A program made the translations under genes and the position numbers. The notes below the pieces were generated by a model. The model was not told the origin of the DNA. It saw only the letters and a list, made by a program, of their open reading frames with translations, and made no database searches. A DNA stretch of 64,000 nt from Mycteria americana (taxonomy: Eukaryota > Chordata > Aves > Ciconiiformes > Ciconiidae): the NCBI RefSeq assembly GCF_035582795.1, contig NC_134366.1:139834756-139898755 (forward strand). Direction: 5' to 3'. Below are positions 39,610 through 57,880 of the stretch, piece after piece; position 1 is the stretch's first letter, and every line of letters begins with the position of its first letter.

Positions 39610-42600
39610 CAAGGCAATGCTCATGGTTCTCAACTTGCTTCACTGGGTATTCTGCAGTATCTGTGAGCGCGGTCACTGCTGGGATCTTATCTTTTTACCA
39701 ACATAGAAAGCAATTGTGAGGCTGGGAGCATCCACCCGAGATCATGCGGTTTAAGCAGTTGTTCAGGGACAGTGCAGCAAGCTGTATTTTTGAGAGCTGT
39801 AGTTTTCTCTTAGTCTTAACACAATATGGCACAAACTCACTATGTTTTGTTACAGGGTTGGCTGGAAAGGTGCTGTCCCATAGTGCAGCTACCTTCAGCT
39901 CCAGTAAGACAGCAGGATAGAGGAGGTTCTGTGCTGAAAAGGACCTTGATAGCTCATAAAGGTGGTTTTAATCTGGCCAGTTTTAACATAGATGCTTTCT
40001 TACTCTTCCAGATACAGCAGTTACTGTTGTGATTCTGTGAAACCACACACTTCTATAAAGTTGTATGAGGGAAAAATGAAAGCAAAAGCAAATTCAAACA
40101 GTTACTTTATTACAATATGGTTGACATTATGGAAATAATTAAGAATAACATATAAAAATAATCAAGGGTTATTTTTACTCAGTGTTATATTTGCACTCTG
40201 CAATTTCTTTTCTCAAGGAAAAGAAGGGTTTCAAGCATTGGTCTATCCTTAACTATCAATAGGCACTTCAGGCAACAGCAGTGTTGGGATTCTTAAGCCT
40301 GTATATATAACATAGATGGTAAGCGCTCTTCTAAAACAGCGGGCAAGTAAACTGGCAAACCAGACATCACACCATAAATACAGCACCAAAAGGGAACATG
40401 CGTGACTGGCACTTATCAATGCTGACAATTCAGAAAATCATTAATGTGCAGGTAGATATTGGAGGATGCACCATGAGATTGTCATACTGATTTTGTGTAT
40501 GCAGTGGATGCACAGGTGCAGATTTACTGTGAGATAAGGGATTCTAGCATTACATTGGCCATTAATGTGTAGTAAAATGCCCTCATATGCAATTGTTTAG
40601 ACTATGAGCACTGCAATTTTTTAGGCTTTAAACCCCCAAAAAATCAGTAAGGAACCTCAGTAGTTTTCAGGTGGATATAAAGATCTGTTATGGAATTAGA
40701 CGTTTGCTTATAGCTGTAGGCCTTCAGTAGAAAATCTTAAGGTAATTTCTTTGTCTGCAAAACTCATACATTAGATCTGTTTTGGCTCCATCTAGAGATT
40801 CATTTACAAATTGACTGTGGTGCAGTCACCTGCCATGTCCCTGCAGGGTTTGTGTAAGAGGCCAAAAGGTACACGGAGCTGAGTACCTACAACTATTTTT
40901 AATGCTTAGATTACTACTGGTTCTAAACGACGTGCCCTGTCTTTCCCAGCCATTCCTTGAATGTGGACCCCACAAAACATGCATACTTAAAAGGGGCTCT
41001 TTTTGTCTAAGTGAACTTTCAGGAAGTGACCAAAACTTTCTGCAGAGGTTATAGCTTGACCTGTGCTCTGATACATCCTACTTCATAGGTATTCAGCAGC
41101 ATCCAAAACTGTAAACTGATTACAGGAACTGTTCTTCACTTGTGAAGGCTCCAGCTGGATAATGGGCAGCTTTTGGACTGGGGGCTATTTTCTCTTCCCA
41201 ACCAAAGCCTGCTGTGGATGCAATTTTAATGTAATTTCACGTACCTAATAGCAGTATTGTTGGATCTCTGTCCAAGTACAACTGCTTGAAATAAAATAGT
41301 TTCAACACTCTACAGCAAGTGCCTCTTTGTAGCCTTCACCTATGTGTCACTTTGTACAAGGGTGTTACCAGGAGGAACATTTCCACAGCATGTTACTGCA
41401 GAAGGAGCCTTTCTGTGCGATAGAGCTGTCGGCACCATCAACTCTGGCATCTCGATAGCATCGTGAAGGTCTTAAAGACCCAGAAGCTACTCATAGTACT
41501 TCTGTACTACAAATACACAGGTTTAAGTTCAGCACTTCAAGAGGAGTCACTGCAGATGGTTAAGTAACAGGAGTCCTTGGGAAAGATAATCTGTGGGGGG
41601 AGAACTCCACCATCCTGATTCCCAGCTGGAGAAAAGTCCTACTCTTCTTCAGGGATACACAGACTTTTCCTACAGATTTCCTTCCATTTCCCATGTAGAA
41701 CAACTATTACCCACACGCGTTTATCTATACTGTTAAAACACGTCATATAAAAAAATAGGAAGAAAAATTGAATACCTTTACTGTTTTTTCAGAAGTGACA
41801 GCTTATCATTGAAAAAAAAGAAAATCTATATTCACTTCAAAAGCTCAGCTTCTGAGCAAAAGTTAAGAGTTTATTCCCACTGTGAAATCTTGGTTCAGGA
41901 ACACGCAGATTAAAAACATGGTAAGAAACTAAATACTAGAATCAAGATTTACATTCTGGAAAGCATAATTCCGGCAGAAATAGCCCCTTCTGCTCAAGCA
42001 TGCATGTTTTGTGGGATCTAATTTCTAAGAAAAGAAAGAGACAAGGGAACAAACGAAACCAATAATAATCCAGGCATTTAACAAAAGGTACATTTAAATC
42101 TAAATACACACCAATGTTTTTAATGTAACATGGTTCACTAAGATTATATTTTCAAGATCACATGTATGTGCCATCACTTGATTTACAAGCTCCATTCATT
42201 TTTAGTTTATAGTTTCCTCAGTACAACAACAGTCTTCCAGAAAGTGCTAGTACAGCATCCAGAACAAAAACTCTGCAAATTTATCTCAGGTCTTGGCGTG
42301 CTGCTCCGACACAGCTGATTACTAATCTAGATTACTTGTATAGTGGAGAATCAATGGGCTTGGTGAAAAGAAGCATGTTAAGGGAAGGGATAGAAATTAA
42401 AGTGTTACTGCATTCCCATTCCCTGTTTTTTCACAGCTGAAGTTTTCACAGAACCCAGGGGTAACAACTGTAAGAAAAGAAGCCAGTTTAGATAAAAAGC
42501 AGCAAGTACTGAGTTTCAAAAGAGGGACTTGCTCATTTGAATATATGAAAAAGAGCAGACCTAAGAGGGAGTAGTCCAAGGATATTGCCACTCTGCTGGT

Positions 42601-45600
42601 CCAGCCCAGCCTTCACTCCAACTGGCTCAGACCTTGCTCTGGACCCAGTTCTCCTTGCAGATAGGTACCTGAACTGGTGTTTAAAGCATACCTACGAGCT
42701 TAGTCCTGCAGGACTACAGGAGCCAAAATTGTCTCCTAAAATTCTCCTACTGTGCCTGTCCAGAGTAATGAACATTTTGGCAGGGCAAATAATCTCTGTA
42801 TTTATATCAAGTCTAAATTTATTTAACATCCATGACAGATGTCTATAGACCAAAAGATACTCGAGCCAGGAGGATAACTCAGACCATATGTAACACCGAG
42901 TTCAAAAGAAAGCATAGCCATTACTCAGAAAAACTCAATTTCTAAGAAGTGTAGTTCATTTTTGCTGCAGACTGATAGATGTGAATTTGAACCCATCTCA
43001 GTCACAGAAAATTATTGAGTGTGTGTACAGACAACCTCTTCCCGGGTAAGTGTGCTAGACTAATCTGCTAAAAAGAGCACAGACTATTACCACCTTTCCA
43101 GGTACCTATGAAAACCTGAGTCAGGGATTCATGTTCGAGAACACTAAATCCAGGACAGGATTTTGGAGAGTGAGTCCCGACCCTGCCTGCAAGGATGGTT
43201 CAGCTGGGGAGTTGTGGGGAGGGAGAAAGCAATCACAGTTTGATAATGGCAGTTTCTCAGGTACATCTCCCCCCATTTGTGATCACAGTGACCTGGCTTC
43301 AGAGGCCTCCCTGGTCACAGTACACCGGCTGGCACAAATCCTGTTCCCAGCCACAGCCATCGGCTCCCTGACACTGCTCAGGGGCTTCCTTCCAGGCTGT
43401 AGATTCCCCTCCCGTCCCTGTGGGCTGAGTCTTGTTTCGGCTACCAGTCTGCCAGGTAAACCTTGGCAAGTCACGCTGTCTACACAGGTCTGTTCTCCCA
43501 GTAGAAAGAAGAGCGTAGTACTGATGCCAGTGGTGAAGTACTTCAAAGTCTGCTAAGAATAATGCTGTCATACAAAGGCTTTAGAAATGGAAGCTGTAGA
43601 ACAGTAGTTAGAAACATTTACCCTTCATTTGGGAAAGCCAGGGATTGCAATCCAACAGAGTAGAAATGAACACTGTGACAGCAGAAAGCCAGATGTTAGG
43701 TCAGAGAGGCTAGAAGGCAGTTAACTCAGTCCTTCTTCATAAGGTATTGGAAACAAGCTAGCATAGAAGTACTGTTCAAAATACATATTCTCTGGAGTCA
43801 CTCACTTCGTTCTACATTGAGCCAGCTAATTTTTAGTTTTATACACTAAGTAAAAGCAAGTAAAAGGATTAAAGGCGTGTTGTGGGATTTTTTCTAGGAC
43901 TTTTGTCTACCAAGTTTCATGTCCTCAAAACCCTTACTTGAGAGCAGTAGTTTCAGAAAAAGTCATAAGAAGTAAAACAGCAAAGATCATGCAGAAGCTT
44001 CAAAGAACCACCAGCCTCTAAACTGACAAAGCAATTATTAAAAACAAACCAGAATAATAGTAAAAGTAACATCATCTACTAGTTAACACTGTACTTAAGC
44101 CAGAGCTAAAACCCCCTCACCTTCAACACTTTGAGTTAGAAATAAATGCAACATTTACATCCTGGTTCCTTTAGTCTTCTAGAGTAAAGAATGTTAAAGA
44201 GCTAGACTCTACTACATAATAAGTTTAATTTCTTAACACATAATTAACACTTCCTACACCTAACTAAAACCAACTGAACTGCCACCCACTATTTATGCTG
44301 CTTTCAATCCTGTCTTCTCCCAAAAAGGGAGGGTATATTAGTAGACCATCTGCATAAAGAAAAGCCCCACCCAATTTTGCCTTTCAAAAAATATATTTCA
44401 GTGTTAGGAGAGAATAGAAAAAAACCAAAAAGAATTTCAGGTTACAGAAAAGAAGTTAAGGTTATAAAATTAGGATTGGCACAAAAAAAGTGCCAGTAAT
44501 ACAATTTACTAGGTAGACTTGTTCTCTTACAATTCAGTTGTGTTAAATAATATCTGGCAAAAGAAGCTAAAGGGAAAACAAGGAGTCTACCTGCTTTTCA
44601 AACTGAAACTAGACATGCTTAGAGCCTTCCTTGAATCCCATTTTCCTACTTGTCTTGGCTCACTGTATCTTATTTCTTTCTATCTTGGAAGCCTTGTTAT
44701 AATGATGTGTGATACACAATATTAGTATCAAAAATTTAAACATACATTGTGCTGAAATTATTAGGTACTACTGTGGTATTCTATACATGAGATATTCAGA
44801 GTGATCAAGACTTGAAAACTTCAACTGAATTTTATTGTGCAATAAAAAAAAGAGCATAATATTGTGTATAACAGATGCCATCAGATACGGCAGAGTGCGG
44901 TAATCCTTGCGCAGCTCCTAACAAAGTGCAGTAGGAGTGGAAACGTGCCATGGGTAGAGCTTCACGACACCGCTGCAGAGCCTGGGCAGCACACATTCAC
45001 CACAGCCAGCCAGCACCCCAGGCAGAGTCCAAAGACTAGTTAAGTTGTGCAGAACACTTCTGACTGCCAGAGCAACTCAGGATAGGAAGCATGTAAACCA
45101 TGTGGCATGCTGGCTAGTTAAACTGGATTTACAGCCTCTCTGCACTGCCAAAACACTGCTAAGCAAGCAAAGAGTAATACTGCTGCTTACACCTCCCTCT
45201 GCTCCCTTTTCCTCCCCTACCCTAGATTTTACTTTGCATGTGGCTTCTTCCCCATATACTTCCCATGGCCCTATGACTGTACACTCCCTTATTTCTCATT
45301 GCTTTCCTCCAACCACCTGCTTATTTCATAATGAAAGATATTTGGTGCAATTAGTAGATTATATGAAGAAATACTTAGCAGATAAAAAAATGCTTTTGTG
45401 GAGTTTTTTACCTTTAGAAAAATAATTTGGGGGAAATTGCTTACTTGGAAAATTTGCTCTTACTTGCTATATGACCAAGGTCACAAGTACTTGTCATTTT
45501 CACAGATCAGGCTGGAAATGGCTGGTGCCATCACCTACAGACTGAAAAATGATAGAAGCTTTGTGTAGAAAATTGTTTCTGAACATCCTTTCTTAGCGCT

Positions 45601-48600
45601 TGCAATTCATGAGCTCAGTACTTTATTTTTCAGATTCTTCAGTCATGAAAAACTGCACCATGTAAACCTGTATTTAGGCAGGGCACAGGTATTTTTGGGA
45701 TCCTAGATGCCTGGAGTAGTCTGGTATGGTACAAAAGCTTTTAGGAAAAACAAGCATGCAAAGAATGGGAACTTCACCAAAGAGAACTGGCACAATCACG
45801 TTAAAGATCCCTGAAGACAAAGAAATTCCCACTACACCCAATGAAACTAGTTGAGAACATTTTACCTGGAATTCGGGAGACTAAAATTTTGTTCCCTTCT
45901 AAGCGCGACTGTTTTCAGATTTGTATCTCTGTCTGCTCTGCAGTTTCCTAATCTAAGCTAAAATCGGGATTTTCTCCCTGCCTTAGACTTTACCACAGCT
46001 TCAATAAGGAGCAACATGCAGAGATTTTCTCACCTGTGGTTCTGTGGAAAGGACCATCTTCTGGAAACTGGGATTGGAAGGAATGCTTTGAACAAAACCC
46101 ATGCATCTAGTTTCCTAGGTGTGAGCAAACCAGTTGTTGTATGAAGCAGCGACACCACTTTGCTCGCTGGGGACTCAGAATTGACAATAAACCGTGCTTA
46201 ACTCTCTAAAAAACCCAATGGGTCCCAGTCCTCAAGAAAGAGCTGCAAGATCTGGATTCCAAATGGGCAGAAGCAGCAAAGCCCATAAAAGGTACGTGAA
46301 GTCCTGCCATCCCTCTCCTGAGCGCTATTTATGCTAAGATTTAGGCGACTTGCTACATTGTGCACTGCCTTAGTCCACACTCCCTTGTGAAGCACGTAAC
46401 ATCTACCTCATCCACAGTTCTGAAGTCCACTCTGGGTAACCAGACATCTTAAAACAAGGCTCCAACTTGTATCCCTTGAGTACCTGAAGAGCCTGCATTT
46501 AGTAACTTCTGCTGAGTAAGAGAGGCTGCAGGACTGCCCTCAACAAATCTCTCAGAAGTATAACAAACGCTTTAGAGGAAGAAAAACACCCAAACCTCAA
46601 CTTAGAAATGACCACTGACAAAGAATCTGGCACACCACTGGTTAAGTGTTCCAGTGTCTAATTATCTTCCATTAAAATTGTTTGCGTAAAGCCAAAATTT
46701 ATCTGGCTTCAATTTCAAGACATTTCATCCTATTACAGCTTTGTTAGATCAAAGAATTCTCTATTATCAAACTACTTTTCTCCACAGAGGTAATTATAGG
46801 TAGATACTAATTTCATAACCACGTCTGCCTTTAAAATGAATAAATTAAGTTCCCCGAGTATTATAAGGCATGTGCTTGATTTTGGCACAAGAACTGGATA
46901 CTGCATTTGGCACTAATGTAAGCACTACTGGAACAAACGTAGTACTACCTCCCCCACACCATTTGATATTACCTTTTTAATGCATCCAAGAATTGCATTT
47001 GGCCAAGTGGGAGCTTATGTTCAGCTGACTATCCATCACGTCTCCTTTGTCTCAAAACACTGATTCTTGGGATGGGCTCCCATTCCGTTTCCAGATGTAT
47101 GACTTTACACTTGGTGATAGTGAAACCGGCTGTATGAGCTGGACACCAGCAAAAAAAGGAATACCAATTAATTGTAAAGCCTATAAAGTTTAGCATGCCT
47201 GAAAAATTTGTGAGTTGTCAGCGTATCAAAGTCTCCTGTTGATTCTCCAATAGCTATTAGGTAAAGATTCTGGCTTCAGTTCTGAGGGAAAAAAAAGGAT
47301 GTTGGTCATTCTGAAAGAGGTGAGAGTTCATAGAAATTTTATTCCAGAACGTGTCAGCAGCTGGCAGTTATGGACAGTAAGAAAATAACAGCGTGTTCGC
47401 AAGAGCCTGAACTTTACCATAGAATGTTGACAAAGGATCTGCATTATTTATTGTTTGGGGACCAAGTGATTGTCTTCATCAGCTACATTTTTAACTCAAA
47501 TTACCTCATAAATGCTCCAAAAAGTACTACTCATGCATTGAATAAGTGGATCATGCCTCATTTCCAGTGCAAATTCTGACCTTAACTATTGGATCATGAG
47601 CTGTTTCTGTGTCTGCTATGGGACATGGCTGAAGAGCAATACTACAAATCCTGAAAGCTATGCTAGTATAAAAGGTGACCAACTACACAGGATTACTGGC
47701 TTAAAACACAGCTACATTTTAGTTCCCACGCTATATATTAACATTTTGCAGCTGTGATCTGAAAGTCATTTCAGAGGCAGGTACGAAAAAGGAGTTGCTC
47801 AAGTACCATGAAAACCAAATTAACTTTCTCCTCACTAACACTTTAGTGCATGTATTCCTTTAAACACAATTTGGGACCTACGGGGCATTCTTATCAGACA
47901 AGCAGGGTCCTACAGCACTGATTAACTTCATGAGTTAATCTTTTATTCTCTATACCTGTCATACAAAGTTTGCTATCCTTTCGTATGGCTTCATTATATC
48001 CATGAAATGCTTTTCTGTTCAGAATATACTAGAACACATGTATGCGTCAAAGGGAAATAACTGAAAACCTTGCAGTAAAGTAATGGAAGAACTCTACCAA
48101 CTGAAACAAACGAACGAGGATACTGAAGTCAACAAAACTTTTCTCACATACATCCCCCCCCCGTATCAGAATTTCATTGTCCACTGGTGCAGTTTTAAGC
48201 TGAAAGGGGTCAAGTTGCTCTCTTACAGGATCAAGATGAGAACTGAGGTTTCCCATTAATAGCACAAAGTGATTACTGTAATTTTCACCATAAGATTTTT
48301 TTTTTTCCCTTCATCCAGCAACTTTGGGAAAGTGTTTTTTCCTTGTAAATCATACTGCTTATCACTTTACAAAGATGCCTAACAAATGAAGTACTTTTAT
48401 GGTTTTCACCTTACTCACTAAATCCTTTTCAAGCACATCTCAGTAGTCTAATTACTTGCATTGAACAGCTGTAAGGAACTGCTAAGTTCTTCTGATTTAG
48501 TGCAGTTATTAGCTTAAATGGACAAAGGTATTGGTACTTTCGCATTTAGACACTGTGTTACTAGATTCTAGACCTCGACTCACAATAGGGGAATTGTCAC

Positions 48601-49689
48601 TTTAGGTTTTAGAACTCAGTTGTTCAAGTATCTGGAAACACTGACACATCTGACACTCAGCTCTTTTGCCAATGTCCTAACGCATTAACAAACAGCACAC
48701 AACTATTTTCAGTTAAGCCACTATCATAATTTCCTGAGTTATTTAAAAACAAAACTAGCTTTTGACAAGCTTCAATAAACTAGCATTGCTGTGAAAAAGT
48801 TTTATTTAAACTAAAGTGCAGAAATAAGCTTTTGCACAAATTGGAAAAAAAATAATCAATGCCAGTGATTTTTAAATGGGCATCCTCATTGGTGAAGTAT
48901 GTAAATACAGCTTGCCTGTAACTGAGAAAAGCATTTCAGACAGAGCAGACTCAACTTGTTGATCTGTTGTACCAAATGTCGCAGCAGGCTAAGGCTCCTT
49001 CAGTGATGCGCTCGCAAGACAAGAAGCCAGTCTGAATGCAAGCAGAGTTACGCATTTTACCAGTCCCTGGGTTTCTAATCTGTCCTCTGCTAGACCTACA
49101 CATTAGCAACAACTGCTCATATCCTCATGAATCCTGTGGTCTCCACTTCTATAGTATCTATATATAAACACTGAAATAAAACACTACAAACAAGTTACGT
49201 AAAGGTGAGTAATTATCTAGAATGTGGAAAATAATTCGCTATTTTGTAAAGTATTTCATGTTTCCTTTGGCAAAAAATACCTGAAGATGTTCAGCACCGG
49301 AAGTAATTATTATGATCTTAAAATCAGGATCTTAACACGTTAAGAACTGATTTACCTTTGCCTCTTCTTTACATAGAATAATCTTATGCAGCTTTCTGGT
49401 GCACTACAACTAAGTAGGAACCCTGTCCACTCAACAGCATACAGCTCAGTTTGTCATTTACTGTCCTTTTAATCACAACAAAAATAAGTAATTGTTGCCA
49501 CTCAAAAACTAATGTTACCTGCATGAATCCTTCCAAATTTTCTTCCTCCAAATGAGGGTGAAACTTTATTACCTATATACTGCTAATTCAAACTATACAT
49601 GGCTCTTTGAAACAGGTTACACCAAAGTTAACTTAGCGACCACAACCACTAGAGAAGAGGATCACAAAAAGACCAACCGAGATGACACA
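39610..49689. other. AT-rich intergenic DNA downstream of RPL7
   Basis: About 10 kb without a recognisable exon or repeat. The longest frames (43131-43556 and 45045-45425, plus strand) lack start context, splice partners and recognisable motifs, and the first overlaps open frames on the other strand. I see nothing else in it. Confidence 0.55.
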
Positions 49690-49755
49690 CTGTTTTGGGC
49701 AAGATGGTTTTATTAACAGACCAGACTTTGAAAGATTGCAGCTGGGCATCTGAAT
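49690..49755 (-). other. RPL7: RPL7 probable non-coding terminal exon with poly(A) signal
   Basis: On the minus strand a strong acceptor (TTTTTTTTTTCCTTTCAG) is followed by about 40 bp and AATAAA (49709-49714). A cleavage region near 49690-49698 and a GTGTGTC downstream element come next. The exon joins to a GTGAGA donor two bases after the RPL7 stop codon, giving a very short 3' UTR typical of ribosomal protein mRNAs. The position of the 3' end near 49690 is estimated. If this exon is wrong, a backup ATTAAA lies near 52566. Confidence 0.65.
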
Positions 49756-52700
49756 CTGAAAGGAAAAAAAAAAGTATCATTAGACATGTGTAGATCTGAA
49801 ACTACTTTGGCCACCTGAAGAATACATACATTTCTACAGTTTATAATTTGGGCTGAAAATACTAATTTTATTTCACTGGATTAAAGACTTCGATAGTCTT
49901 GCACACAATAACTAACTTCTATATTAACATCTCTTCACTCAAAATACAGACTCCAAGTGCCAGAACTAACAGGATAAACACTTCTACCTTGAACTACTGG
50001 CACCTGTCTTCCTATTTGTCTAAAAGCATAGCAGGGGGAACTTGATATTTGAAGACATACTGAAGCACTGTATGTATTCTAACTTTTAGTGCAGTAACCC
50101 TATTTTCAGCACATTTCAGGGACTGTTTACCTACAAAAATGATTGCAAAAAGCAGACTTGAGACCAGTTCCTGTAAAGTTTGCTTGAGAGCTAATGAAAT
50201 TCACTATCTTGCCAATAATGAATTGTCAAAATTCGGTATCAAGTACTATGCTCTTTTTCCCCGATCTATATGAAGGAATCTGTACTGGAAATCTTTATTT
50301 GTTTTTAAATTTATTTGAGACTACCACTTAAGTAATAAGAAAGACAAATAGCAGGAAACCATCTACATATAGGGAAGAGGAATAAATACTAATCTTCAGA
50401 TACGTGGCCCTTGAGAATGACAGTACTTATAAGTACTACCAATATCTCACCTGAACCTACTGCTCTAGTTGCCTACTACCTCAGCAGAAACTACAACATT
50501 CTTCTATTTTCTACATGTAGGTTACTTGTATTTTAAACATGCACTCTATTCAGAACAGTAGGAAAATAACAAGAATAGAAAGTGCAGGAGACAAGAACAA
50601 TCAGTTATCTTAGCTTTACTCCAGAGGTACGTTTGTTTGCAGTCCAAGCAGAACAACTAACTGCTTCTAAGCATAAAATAAGAAACTGCAAGGTCATTTC
50701 CTAAATTGAAAGATGGAGTAAAGCCGTGATGTCTGCTACCTTACACAGGATGCTGAGCTAAATGTCCAATGAAAAACACAAGCAACAAGCTGAATATCCC
50801 TAGTTTCTCTGCCAATATACTACTCCTCACAGGCATTTATAGCCACTATTGTGAACTAGAAGCTTCCCTCCTGTAGGAAGGATCCTGAAAACTCAAGACC
50901 ACCAGTATACTTCCAATGTTTGTCAGTGAAGATGGAGGAGAAAGCATCTACACTGACAGAAAAGCTGCAGGATTTCAATTAAGAACAGCAGTTTCCGTCT
51001 TACGCTCAGAAACCAGACAGGAGCATAAAGTGAAAGTAGTTTTGCTCGATCTTGGTTACAAAGCCTCATGCACTAACTGAAGTGAAACGTCTGCCAGTAC
51101 TAAACGTGTAACAGTTTGTGCCACCCCCAGCAAAATTTCTACAAGAATGCTAGTACGAGTTATATAACATCACTCCAGGCACCAAACATCACAGCAATTC
51201 TGCTTCTCAAAGTTACACACTTCTTCCCATAGTTGAGCTAAATAGCTTTACAAGAACACCGTCCTCAGTAAGCAACTATTTTCCTGAAGCACAAGTTTCC
51301 ACGTGCCATGTAACCAGTGCTTTAAAACTACTGCTTCACAGATGGATGCAAAAAGCTTGGGGGAGTGGAAACTGAAGAACAGCCTACAAAAAGCTGTCAG
51401 TGAAATGGAAAGATATTTCATAGGTCTCCTTTAGCTCCCTGGACAGACAGCAGACCTCTATAAACTCAACTTGCTATGCCTTGTTGGCTATAAAAACATT
51501 TCTTACAAGGCTTTAAAAAAAAAAAAAAAAGCAACTTCCCATCCTTCAAAAAATTTAATTTCTGAGAACTCATCCAAACAGCAACCGTACCTGTTTTAAG
51601 CTGTAAAGTCACATCACTACCGACTTTTTTTTTTTATTAACCAACCCTCTGGAAGTTAGGAGTCCCTAACTAAACTGCACATTGGATTTCTTAAAAAAAA
51701 AAAACAACCCAAAAAACCCACAACAAAACAACAAAAAAACCCACACCACACAAACACCCAAACCAAGAAAATAAACAAATGAAACCCAAAACAAACCTTC
51801 TTGCCTTTGGAGGAATCAGTTTGGGGAAAATTGCATTTTCGCCTGTTATTCTTTCCAAGTATCCTAACACAATGAACTTTTCTTAAATTCCAGCATATCT
51901 GTCATACCAAAATGGCATTTATCCTTGATTGAAAATAAGATATGGGCAACACCAAAGCTAGTTTAGTGTGTAAAAATCGTTGAAAAAGCAATGGGAAGTA
52001 TGAGAACTCCGAAAAAAGAGTTTTGGCTCTGAATGGCAGAGACTTCTCAAAGCAGGAACAGCAGAGTGACAATAATAGATGATAAGACAGATCATTTGAT
52101 CTAGTAAGACAGATTGTCATGACTCAGCTGTCACTGTCAAACTGCTTTAAGTGTTTATAAACCTTCCCATTTCTAAAGGACAGACTATGCAAACGGGCAA
52201 ATTAGTCTTTCAAAATTACCATCTTGGTCATGTTAACATGGAAGGTTAAATTGGATCATTCTGAAGCTTGAACAAGCTGAAAATTTAGACCATTGAAATG
52301 GTCTAAATTGATAATTTAATTTCTCCTAGTCCTAAACAGGCTTTTATAGCAGAAATCAGACAATCTGAAAAAACACTGTACTTGCAATCACAAGATTTTG
52401 ATCATATTAAGAATTCATTAATGAGGGCTGAAAATTTTAGCCAAGGTCTCAAGGCTTCCCATCATAAAACCCAAATAAGGTTTGAAAACAAGTTACTGGT
52501 AAATGAGAAGTAAGTTATTGGTAATGTTTATACTTCCTAAACATATCAGGTATAATAAAGATTTAATTTCTCCACAGATGTTTAAGTTTCAGTAAGACTT
52601 TAAAAATAAAATCAGAATACTGCATTGTCCAAGTAGCTTTATACTGTAGGTACCACCCAAGCACGAGTGAATATATATTAAACCTGAATGTTCAACCACT

Positions 52701-52765
52701 AATGGCAGCAGCCTACATAGCAGAGATAGAACAGAGGATAGTATTAACCTTTGGTAGTATCTCAC
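49756..52765 (-). other. RPL7 last intron (3' UTR intron)
   Basis: A 3.0-kb intron is implied between the donor TAGTG|GTGAGATAC and the acceptor at 49756. It contains A-rich and A/C-rich low-complexity sequence (51513-51529 and 51691-51795) and a perfect 12-bp hairpin at 52282-52309. I noticed no snoRNA with both C and D boxes. Confidence 0.55.
52282..52309. repeat. Perfect 12-bp inverted repeat, 4-nt loop
   Basis: AATTTAGACCAT, the loop TGAA, then ATGGTCTAAATT. It is a perfect hairpin on either strand, lying in the RPL7 last intron about 460 bp downstream of the stop codon. Function unknown. Confidence 0.9.
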
Positions 52766-52767
52766 CA

Positions 52768-57108
<4,341 letters not shown>

Positions 57109-57116
57109 GATCAGCG

Positions 57117-57123
57117 CCGGAAG
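57117..57123 (+). promoter_or_regulatory. ETS/GABP-type site in the RPL7 leader
   Basis: CCGGAAG on the plus strand (CTTCCGG in the RPL7 direction) lies between the TOP tract and the start codon. GABP sites near the start of transcription are common in ribosomal protein promoters. Confidence 0.55.
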
Positions 57124-57130
57124 AGAGAGG
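57119..57130 (-). promoter_or_regulatory. RPL7: RPL7 5' TOP tract and transcription start
   Basis: CCTCTCTCTTCC lies 11-22 bases before the start codon. Ribosomal protein mRNAs start at a C within such a pyrimidine tract, which makes their translation mTOR/LARP1 dependent. The start is therefore placed at about 57129-57130, giving a leader of about 22 nt. This is inferred from sequence only. Confidence 0.75.
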
Positions 57131-57132
57131 AC

Positions 57133-57146
57133 AGGCGCATGCGCAG
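57133..57146. promoter_or_regulatory. NRF1-type site upstream of RPL7
   Basis: AGGCGCATGCGCAG contains the palindromic NRF1 core GCGCATGCGC (57135-57144), immediately upstream of the predicted start site. Binding is inferred from the consensus. Confidence 0.6.
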
Positions 57147-57163
57147 GTCCGACTTAACCCGTC

Positions 57164-57177
57164 TGCCTGCGCAGGCA
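57164..57177. repeat. 14-bp perfect palindrome upstream of RPL7
   Basis: TGCCTGCGCAGGCA reads identically on both strands, about 35 bp upstream of the TOP tract. It may be a transcription factor site, but I do not recognise one. Confidence 0.8.
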
Positions 57178-57880
57178 GGGCCCTAGGCGCCGGCAGGACC
57201 CCGGGTTTGGGCGTCCTCGGCGGTGCCTGACCGCGGCGCGGGCGCCGGGGTGTCCGGCGAGTGCCTGAGGTAAAAGCGTCCGGGAGCCGCTCTGCGCCCG
57301 GCGGGACCGAGGCCGCCTGTATCCCGGGCCGGCGGGAGCCGCTCCGCCGTCAAACCCAGCCTTCACCGCAGGAGGCTGATAAACGTGCTCTGGGGTGGTG
57401 GGGCCGCCGGGCATCTCGTGTAGCGCAGCATTTCCCCTATTCCGGCCTTAACACCTGTACTGAAAGCCTATGGGACGCCACCTCCCGCCCTGCGCTTCCA
57501 GCGCCGAGGCGGGGATGGAGGCTGAGATCGGGGAAAGGCCGCTCCCGCCGCCCCCCTCCTCAGCTACATTCGCACCGACAACCTGGCAGCCCGCAGGGTG
57601 AGGGAAGCGGGAGGAAGACGGCAGCGAGGCCGAGCCCCGCTAGCGATTCACAGCCCTGCTACCCCGGCTCAGCCCCGGGCGCCGAAGCGCTGCCGGGCGG
57701 GAGAGCCCGGGCTGCCGGGGTGTGTTTCCCTCCCTGCAGCTGGATGGAGCCGTGCCGGAGGAGCGCGGCTTTGGGCCGACGTCGAGGGCTGCCGCCACGC
57801 TCACCTGCGCCCAGGCCCGGGTCGTCCCGTCCATCGCGCCTGCAGGGTCGTTCACCAGGGAACAGGGAACGGCGGGCTCC

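Noticed and set aside
43131-43556. 141-codon plus-strand frame
   Set aside because: No recognisable domain, overlapping open frames on the minus strand, and it begins at an arbitrary ATG.
45045-45425. 126-codon plus-strand frame
   Set aside because: Low-information peptide with no homology I recognise and no promoter or poly(A) context.
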